Source of the DNA: Lamprobacter sp964516305 | GTDB taxonomy: Bacteria; Pseudomonadota; Gammaproteobacteria; Chromatiales; Chromatiaceae | Assembly: GCA_964516305.1 (NCBI GenBank) | Contig: CAZEZH010000088.1 | Coordinates: 1 to 14,588, forward strand | Reading direction: 5' to 3' | DNA: 14,588 nt | In this document: piece after piece, positions 1 to 4,614 of the stretch | How the letters are laid out: each line of letters opens with the position of its first letter | How positions within the stretch are numbered: position 1 is the first letter of the stretch | The notes under the pieces: generated by a model | The model's input: the letters and a program-made list of their open reading frames with translations, nothing else | The model's database searches: none | What the model was told of the DNA's origin: nothing | Position numbers and translations under genes: made by a program

Positions 1-4
1 ACTA

Positions 5-29
5 AAATATACCAATTCTTGGTATTTTT
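5..29. promoter_or_regulatory. Palindromic operator candidate upstream of parD
   Basis: ATACCAA (9-15) and TTGGTAT (19-25) form a perfect 7-bp inverted repeat around a 3-base centre. After one mismatch, three further A/T pairs match on each side. It lies about 28 bases before the ATG of a ParD-type antitoxin. Ribbon-helix-helix antitoxins of this family usually repress their own promoter through such palindromes, so autoregulation is a reasonable inference. The window starts here, so further repeats upstream cannot be seen. Confidence 0.5.
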
Positions 30-52
30 AGCTCCTTGAGGAGGTTTTCATC

Positions 53-304
53 ATGGCCAAGAACACCAGCATCTCCCTTGGAGAACACTTCGAGGGGTTC
101 ATCACGCAGCAGATTCAAAGAGGACGCTATGGGTCGGCAAGCGAGGTGGTACGCGCGAGTCTGCGGCTCCTCGAAGAGCGCGAGCAAAAAATCGAAGCGC
201 TTCGTCGGGCGCTTATTGAGGGCGAGGAAAGCGGTGTCGATTCACCACTCGACATGGATGAAATCCGCCGCGAAGCTCGACGGGAAGCGGGTCTAGATGC
301 GTGA
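53..304 (+). CDS. parD: ParD-family type II antitoxin (ribbon-helix-helix)
   Basis: This is an 83-residue antitoxin of the ParD family, which would bind and neutralise a ParE toxin and repress its own operon. The N-terminal half (residues 1-45) has the typical layout: MAKNTSISLGEHFEGFI, then RYGSASEVVRASLRLLEERE, the ribbon-helix-helix DNA-binding and dimerisation unit. The charged C-terminal half (residues 46-83, rich in E and R) is the usual flexible toxin-binding tail. The start is set by a perfect GAGGAGG (38-44) eight bases before the ATG. A palindrome at 5-29 is a likely operator. The stop overlaps the start of the parE remnant by 8 bases, as in working parDE operons, yet the toxin is broken, so this antitoxin is orphaned at this locus. 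The family call is confident; whether it still has a partner elsewhere is unknown. Confidence 0.88.
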   Translation: MAKNTSISLGEHFEGFITQQIQRGRYGSASEVVRASLRLLEEREQKIEALRRALIEGEESGVDSPLDMDEIRREARREAGLDA

Positions 305-374
305 ACTCGTCAAGCGACCGCGCGCCCGGCAAGACCTGAAGGACATATGGCGCTACGGCCTAGTACCGCGTTGA
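297..374 (+). pseudogene. parE: Truncated ParE toxin stub (25 codons)
   Basis: The ATG at 297 overlaps the end of parD by 8 bases and opens with MRELVKRPRARQDLKDIWRY, which matches the start of ParE/RelE-superfamily toxins. A normal ParE is about 95-100 residues. Here homology ends after about 20 codons, and the frame runs GLVPR and then stops at 372-374. The core beta-sheet and C-terminal helix needed to inhibit DNA gyrase are absent. No ParE-like continuation was seen in the other frames downstream, so this looks like a deletion or replacement junction near 355-360 rather than a single frameshift. The product is almost certainly inactive. Confidence 0.75.
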
Positions 375-514
375 CGGGCGACGACCTCAAGCCGTCGGAG
401 TTTCTCATCTGGCAGGTCCAGGGTGAGTGCGGTCTTGTAGTGCCGACCTTTTTCTTCGTGGAACGAAGAATTAATAGCTTGCCGCGGAACAAGAGGCGAA
501 TAGTCGAAGTCAGG
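375..514. other. Gene-poor debris between parE stub and L,D-transpeptidase
   Basis: No convincing intact gene is present. On the minus strand, one frame between about 360 and 440 reads TALTLDLPDEKLRRLEVV, which resembles the first strand and helix of small ribbon-helix-helix or AbrB-like antitoxins, but it has no good start codon and no full-length frame. It may be another toxin-antitoxin fragment placed tail-on to the parE stub. A perfect palindrome lies at 452-470. Confidence 0.4.
452..470. repeat. Perfect 8-bp inverted repeat with 3-base loop
   Basis: TTCTTCGT (452-459) and ACGAAGAA (463-470) are exact reverse complements around GGA. The T run lies before, not after, the hairpin when read on the plus strand, and the same inverted layout holds on the minus strand. 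A standard intrinsic terminator is therefore unlikely. It could be the operator of a lost gene or the end of a small mobile repeat. Confidence 0.6.
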
Positions 515-1102
515 CTAGGGCCTGATCTCGATCGGGGTGCCGTCAGCGACGGCGCGCCAGACGATCTCCATCGGACCGTTGCGCAGTGCGATGCAGCCAT
601 GGGTATGGTCCCGGTATTGATTCAGCCAGCCCAGCCAACCGCTACCGTTGACCTGGCCGTGGACCATGATCAGCCCGCCGGGATCATCACCACGTGCGGC
701 GGCCGCGGTACGATCGGCTTGGTCGGGATAGGAGACGTGCAGCGACTTGAAGCAGCAGCTGTCAGGATTGCGCCAGTCAAGGATGTAGCGGCCCTCGGGC
801 GTGCGGCCATCGCCCTCGCGCTGCTTGTGGCCAAGGGGGCCGAAGCCCAGGCTGATGCGCCATTGACGATATCGCTCGCCATTGCGGATCAAGGACAATC
901 GCCGGGCATCCTTCTCGACCAGCACCAGATCGGCCTGGGGTGGATCGGCGCCGAGCAGATCGACGATCAACGCTGGAAGCTGATATTCGAAGCGATGCAC
1001 GATGAGGATGATGAGCGACAGTAGGATCAAGAGCCAACCGGTCCAGCGCAAACCTTTGCCCTGGTTGAGGCTGCCCCATTGAGTCTTGTGGGATTTGATC
1101 AT
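515..1102 (-). CDS. L,D-transpeptidase (YkuD domain), membrane-anchored
   Basis: This is a 195-residue YkuD-family enzyme. L,D-transpeptidases form or attach cross-links on the peptide stems of peptidoglycan using a catalytic cysteine, on the periplasmic side of the inner membrane. A single hydrophobic segment (about residues 20-37, WTGWLLILLSLIILIVHR) should act as an uncleaved anchor. The catalytic domain covers about residues 58-193. The family signature is complete: His148 (MVHG) and then THGCIALRN, with His168, Gly169, catalytic Cys170 and Arg174. There is no recognisable peptidoglycan-binding or LysM domain, so it is a minimal member closest to the ErfK/YafK type. The neighbours give no operon context: a 245-bp gap separates it from the photolyase transcribed in the same direction. 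The start codon has only a weak upstream GAGG. Domain call confident; exact substrate unknown. Confidence 0.85.
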   Translation of the reverse strand: MIKSHKTQWGSLNQGKGLRWTGWLLILLSLIILIVHRFEYQLPALIVDLLGADPPQADLVLVEKDARRLSLIRNGERYRQWRISLGFGPLGHKQREGDGRTPEGRYILDWRNPDSCCFKSLHVSYPDQADRTAAAARGDDPGGLIMVHGQVNGSGWLGWLNQYRDHTHGCIALRNGPMEIVWRAVADGTPIEIRP

Positions 1103-1347
1103 GGCCTCAGCCTGTTGCGGGCCAGTCTTAGGGCGTACAGGCCTTCGGTCTTGATGCGCTCAGGCGAGGCTGGCGTGATGACACCGGCGGGGGTCGTTGT
1201 GCCTGGATCGATGACCAAAGCCATCTTGCAATGCATCGACCTTGGGGCTGTGCTCATTGAGATTGGAGACGTTCGCTCGCTTCGCCTTGGGTTCCCGCGC
1301 TGGCACGAGTGCCCTGGTCTAAGCTCGGATCAGCGCAGGCATTGGCA
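1103..1347. other. Intergenic stretch, no supported gene
   Basis: This 245-bp spacer lies between the L,D-transpeptidase and the photolyase, both on the minus strand. Short frames exist on the plus strand but have no ribosome site, no recognisable domain and low-complexity composition. I see no RNA gene or clear terminator. Confidence 0.4.
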
Positions 1348-2386
1348 CTAGGCTCGGGGGTTTGCATCGGCGTTGACCTTGACCCGATCATACGCTGCCA
1401 GGGCCTCGTCGCGGCTCGATTTCAGATCGATAAGTGGCCTCGGATAGGTGACGCCGAGTTCAACGCCGGCTTGCTTGAGCGCGGTGGCCGGAGCCGCCCA
1501 AGGCTGATGAATGAGCTTGTCAGGTAGCTTGGCAAGCTCGGGGCACCAGCGTCGCACATAGCGCCCTTGGGCGTCGAAGCGCTCGCCTTGGCGCACCGGA
1601 TTGAAGATGCGGAAATAGGGTGCGGCATCGGCACCACAGCCGGCGCTCCATTGCCAGCCTTGGGTGTTGTTGGCAAGGTCAGCGTCGACCAAGGTATCCC
1701 AGAACCAGCGTGCGCCCTCCTGCCAGGGCAGGCGCAGGTTTTTGGTCAGCAGCGAAGCGACGATCATCCGCACCCGGTTGTGCATCCAGCCGCTGTGCCA
1801 GAGCTCGCGCATGCCGGCATCGNNNNNNNNNNNNNNNNNNNNNNNNNNNNNNNNNNNNNNNNNNNNNNNNNNNNNNNNNNNNNNNNNNNNNNNNNNNNNN
1901 NNNNNNNNNNNNNNNNNNNNNNCGGCGCCAATAGGGCGTGAAGACGCGATAGGGCTCGCCGGCGCCGGTCTTCAGCTCCCAAGGCTCACTGAGCAACGTG
2001 GCATTGTGACTGCTGCAGCGGATTCCTTCGGCACGCAGAGCCTGTTTGATCCTGCTGTCGCGGGCGATCATCGTCGGCTCGTAGCAGCGATTCCAATGCA
2101 CTGTTGTGGCCCCGGTCTCTAGGATCAGTTGCCGCAGTGCGGCCAGGCTCTCACCGCGACGAATCAGTAGTGTGCTCCCCAGTTCACGCAGCTGTTGGTC
2201 AAGCGCGCTCAGACTCTGATGCAGCCACCAGCGCGAGGCTGCGCCGGGCTGCCAGGGCGCTTCCTCTTCAGGGGCGTGGATGTAGACCGGGATCAGTCGC
2301 TCGCTCTGTGCAACTGCAGCCCTGAGCGCAGGGTTATCGCCGAGCCGCAGATCGCGACGTAGCCAGAGGATGGCTGTGGTGGGCAT
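1348..2386 (-). CDS. phrB: Class I CPD photolyase, split by an assembly gap
   Basis: This is deoxyribodipyrimidine photolyase, a flavoprotein that uses blue light to split UV-induced pyrimidine dimers. The N-terminal part (2386 down to 1923, about 154 residues) begins TAILWLRRDLRLGDNPAL, the classic start of the antenna-binding Rossmann domain, and runs to RVFTPYWR. The C-terminal part (1822 to 1348) contains WHSGWMHNRVRM, WFWDTLVDADLANN and WQWSAGCGADAAPYFRIFNP, the FAD-binding and dimer-recognition core of class I CPD photolyases. The two parts are separated by 100 N and lie in different frames, because the N run is a placeholder. Compared with the usual length of about 470 residues, some 170-190 residues (about 0.5 kb) are missing. 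The gene is probably intact in the organism. DNA photorepair fits a light-exposed phototroph. Confidence 0.9.
1823..1922. other. Assembly gap of 100 N
   Basis: Exactly 100 undetermined bases interrupt the photolyase gene. The round number and the frame mismatch between the two gene halves (574 bases between matching codon positions, not a multiple of three) show that it is a fixed-size scaffold spacer rather than a measured length. Confidence 0.98.
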
Positions 2387-2449
2387 GCTGTCTGTAGGTT
2401 GCTTCGGGCTGCTTGCTGGAGAAAGCCGATTATCGCAGACTGGTCGCGA

Positions 2450-2462
2450 AGACGATTCGTCT
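2450..2462. repeat. 13-bp palindrome between phrB and the toxin-antitoxin remnant
   Basis: AGACGA (2450-2455) and TCGTCT (2457-2462) pair perfectly around one central base. It lies in the 154-bp divergent gap between the photolyase and the antitoxin/PIN chimera. A regulator site for either gene is possible, but nothing else supports it. Confidence 0.3.
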
Positions 2463-2540
2463 GCTGAGTGGTAGGCGCGAGATCAGCTCGCCTGTTCCGG
2501 AGGCTTTGGACGCTAAGATGCCAACTGTGAGGTAACGATC

Positions 2541-2966
2541 ATGTATGCAGCAATCACGGGCACTTGTGAAAATGGTGAAGTGACGCTTGAAGAGCCGCCG
2601 CCGACCCTAGGTCGAGCGAAGGTGGTCGTGATGTTTCTTGTCGATGACCCCCAGGATCAGTTCAACGCCGAACCGCGCAAGGGGGTGCGGCTCGGTAGTC
2701 TTGCCGAGCAAGGCTACCGAATCCCTGATGATTTTAATGTGCCGCTAGATTTGTCGGCTCGCTTGACCGCAGACGGTTTTAATCTCTTGTCTCTGAGTAC
2801 AGAACATATTAGGGCCTACCAAGCGATTCCGTTGTTTGGGGACCATCGTGATCCCTTTGACCGAGTTCTGTTAGCGACGGCCCCGAGCGAGGGGATTCCT
2901 ATTCTTTCGTCAGATGCCAATTTCCAACGTTACCGGCCTGCTGTTCAGGTTGTCATGAATGGTTGA
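2541..2966 (+). CDS. Chimeric remnant: antitoxin N-terminus fused to PIN toxin C-terminus
   Basis: This is a 141-residue protein made of two halves that normally belong to two genes of one operon. Residues 1 to about 70 (MYAAITGTCENGEVTLEEPP through AEQGYRIPDDFNVPLD) resemble a small DUF2281-like antitoxin of a type that precedes PIN toxins. Residues from about 72 to the end (GFNLLSLSTEHIRAYQAIPL, then HRDPFDRVLLATA and PILSSDANFQRY) match the C-terminal half of a VapC-like PIN ribonuclease. The PIN N-terminus, with its first metal-binding aspartate and the middle acidic residue, is missing, so nuclease activity should be lost. The join is in frame, consistent with a deletion of roughly 200 bp spanning the antitoxin stop and the toxin start. 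GAGGT precedes the ATG at a workable distance. It overlaps the next gene by 8 bases. Family assignments come from memory of sequence patterns. Confidence 0.65.
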   Translation: MYAAITGTCENGEVTLEEPPPTLGRAKVVVMFLVDDPQDQFNAEPRKGVRLGSLAEQGYRIPDDFNVPLDLSARLTADGFNLLSLSTEHIRAYQAIPLFGDHRDPFDRVLLATAPSEGIPILSSDANFQRYRPAVQVVMNG

Positions 2967-3342
2967 GCACCTGTCGAAGGACATCCGCGATTTCAGTGAC
3001 ATCGATGCCGCGACTGCGGATGCGGTTCAGCGCTTCATGGACCGCGCTAAGGCTTCGCCGGCGCTAGCGGGCGTTGTGGTAGGCGCGGTGCTGTTCGGCA
3101 GCCGCGCACGCGGAGAGCAAAGGCCCGACAGCGATGCTGATGTCGCAGTGCTCCTGGCGGGCGAGCATGCTTGCCGGGTCGATGTTGCGTTGCATCTGGC
3201 CGATATCGCCTTCGATCTGATGCTGGAAACGGACATTCTGGTCGAGGCGATCCCATTCTGGCAGGACGAGTGGTCGCACCCGGAACGCTTTTCAAACCCG
3301 GCGCTGATCGAGCGCATTCGACAGGAGGGGGTGTCGCTGTGA
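2959..3342 (+). CDS. mntA: MntA-like nucleotidyltransferase antitoxin
   Basis: This 127-residue protein has a minimal nucleotidyltransferase fold of the MNT family. In type VII (HEPN-MNT) systems such proteins inactivate the partner HEPN ribonuclease by transferring AMP onto it. The active-site signature is complete: Gly47-Ser48 in LFGSRARGEQ, then Asp59 and Asp61 in DSDADVAVLL, giving the GS-x10-DxD spacing. The length is normal for the family. The ATG lies inside the last codons of the chimeric gene upstream (8-base overlap), and its stop overlaps the GTG start of the HEPN gene by 4 bases (GTGA), so all three are read as one operon. The antitoxin enzyme looks intact although its toxin is truncated. 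Confidence 0.85.
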   Translation: MVEHLSKDIRDFSDIDAATADAVQRFMDRAKASPALAGVVVGAVLFGSRARGEQRPDSDADVAVLLAGEHACRVDVALHLADIAFDLMLETDILVEAIPFWQDEWSHPERFSNPALIERIRQEGVSL

Positions 3343-3719
3343 CACCGAAACGTTACCTGGCCAAAGCGGATCGGGCGCTGGAGTCTGCTCGGCTACTGTT
3401 GACGGATGGCGATATCGAGGGTGCCTGCAACCGCGCTTACTACGCCATGTACGACGCCGCGCAGGCTGCGCTCCTCCTCTCTGGTGCCGCTGCGGACCCC
3501 GCAGAGATCCGCACGCACAGCGGGTTAATCGGCGCTTTCGGCAAGCATCTGGTCAAGACCGGACGCATCCCGGCCGATCTCATCAACCATGCCCAATCAG
3601 TTCATCAATATGCACCGCGACGCTGCGCCCAAGTGCTGAGAGGCTATAACCACCCTCCAGGCAAGAGACAATCCGCTCATTCGCATGACGCACCGCGATT
3701 TGCCGCAGCTCGGCGGTGA
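3339..3719 (+). pseudogene. hepT: HEPN-domain toxin, C-terminus replaced by antisense of hdac
   Basis: The frame starts at a GTG overlapping the mntA stop. Residues 1 to about 81 are a HEPN domain: MTPKRYLAKADRALESARLL, then CNRAYYAMYDAAQAALL around Arg32, and KHLVKTGRIPADL. HEPN toxins are RNases or targets of MNT enzymes. After about residue 81 the reading frame continues for 45 codons, but that DNA is the antisense of the 3' end of the deacetylase gene (its stop is at 3583-3585). The tail therefore shares no ancestry with HEPN, and the last helices of the domain are lost. The position usually held by His in the R-x(4-6)-H motif is Asp39, a variant I believe also occurs in intact members. 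I infer a truncated, probably non-functional toxin, although the frame is open to 3719 and could be translated. Confidence 0.7.
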
Positions 3720-4515
3720 TCCAGGCATAGTCCGGCTCGCGCAGCATGAAGTGCGCCATGTCGTCCTCGGCATGGCCGTCGAAGCCGGCTGAGATCATGA
3801 TCAGCTCGGGTGCGAAGGCGTCGAGCCGCGGCAGACACTGCTCCTGCATCGCGGCGCGGAAGGCCTCGCCGTTGGTGCGGGAGGGTAGCGGCAGGTTGAT
3901 GACGTTGGGCGCCTTGGAATCGGCGCCGGAGCCAGGGTAGAACGGATGCTGGAAGCTGGAGCAGAACAATACCCGCTCGTCGTCGGTGAAGATATCCTCG
4001 GTGCCGTTGCCATGGTGGACGTCGAAATCGACGATGGCGATGCGCTTCAGCCCGTGTGCATTCATCGCATGCGCGGCGCCGACGGCAACGTTGTTGAAGA
4101 AGCAGAAGCCCATCGAGCGCGCGCGCTCGGCATGATGACCGGGTGGGCGCACCGAGCAGAAGGCGGCATGGTGGCGATCGCTCATTACCAGGTCGACCGC
4201 CATGACCGCGGCGCCAGCCGCATGCAGCGCGGCGCTCAGTGAGCCGCGCGACATGGCGGTGTCGCCATCGACCCAGACCAGCACATCATCGGCGCTGGGC
4301 GCGGCCTCGAACAGTGCATCGACATAGTCCGCATCATGCACCGCCAAGAGTTGCTCACGGCTGGCCTTGGGCGCGTCATAATGGGTCACCAGCATCTCCA
4401 TGCCGGCGGCGATCATCCGATCCGAGATCGCGTGCAGGCGCTCCGGCACCTCGACATGGTGCGCGCCCATCTTGTGCTCGAGACAATCTTGGTGAGAGAT
4501 AAAGGCCAGGTTCAT
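3583..4515 (-). CDS. Histone deacetylase family protein (lysine deacetylase)
   Basis: This is a 310-residue zinc-dependent deacetylase of the class II HDAC/AcuC/HdaH family, which removes acetyl or other acyl groups from protein lysines or small amines. All catalytic features are present: the paired His127-His128 in RPPGHHAE, zinc ligands Asp165 and His167 in DFDVHHGNGTED, Asp246 in ISAGFDGH, and the transition-state Tyr290 in LEGGY. The N-terminal MNLAFISHQDCLEHKMGAHH is typical of the family and fixes the start at 4515. A longer open frame upstream reads through the divergent promoter region and is not expected to be coding. It is divergent from a protein acetyltransferase gene, 99 bp away. 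That pairing suggests it reverses acetylation made by the neighbour. The C-terminus is intact and abuts the broken HEPN gene. Confidence 0.88.
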   Translation of the reverse strand: MNLAFISHQDCLEHKMGAHHVEVPERLHAISDRMIAAGMEMLVTHYDAPKASREQLLAVHDADYVDALFEAAPSADDVLVWVDGDTAMSRGSLSAALHAAGAAVMAVDLVMSDRHHAAFCSVRPPGHHAERARSMGFCFFNNVAVGAAHAMNAHGLKRIAIVDFDVHHGNGTEDIFTDDERVLFCSSFQHPFYPGSGADSKAPNVINLPLPSRTNGEAFRAAMQEQCLPRLDAFAPELIMISAGFDGHAEDDMAHFMLREPDYAWITAELRQIAVRHANERIVSCLEGGYSLSALGRSVAVHIDELIGHG

Positions 4516-4614
4516 AGGGCGCTTACTCAGGTGCTCGGGACAGTAGTCCGAAAGCTTAATCGCTTTGTCACAGTTTTGCTTTGTTACCCGATTCGCCCCA
4601 GGAGGGGCCAGCCG
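4516..4614. promoter_or_regulatory. Divergent promoter region between deacetylase and acetyltransferase
   Basis: This 99-bp gap must carry the promoters for both head-to-head genes unless they lie inside the neighbour. AGGAGGGG (4599-4606) is a strong ribosome site eight bases before the acetyltransferase ATG at 4615. TTGTCA near 4566 could be a -35 element for the plus-strand gene, but no good -10 follows at the normal distance. No clear ribosome site precedes the deacetylase ATG. Confidence 0.45.

Noticed and set aside
452..470. Perfect palindrome as an intrinsic terminator
   Set aside because: The T-rich tract lies on the wrong side of the hairpin for both strands, so I kept it only as an inverted repeat.
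510..525. 6-bp hairpin (TCAGGC/GCCTGA) over the stop of the L,D-transpeptidase as a terminator
   Set aside because: Short stem, overlaps the coding end, and no T run follows on the minus strand.
347..1024. 225-residue plus-strand frame antisense to the L,D-transpeptidase
   Set aside because: It is a GC-rich shadow frame without a recognisable domain, while the opposite strand encodes a complete YkuD motif.
4336..4614. Upstream extension of the pat open frame to 4336
   Set aside because: It overlaps the start of the divergent deacetylase gene and has no Pat similarity; the ATG at 4615 has a strong ribosome site and gives the normal N-terminus.
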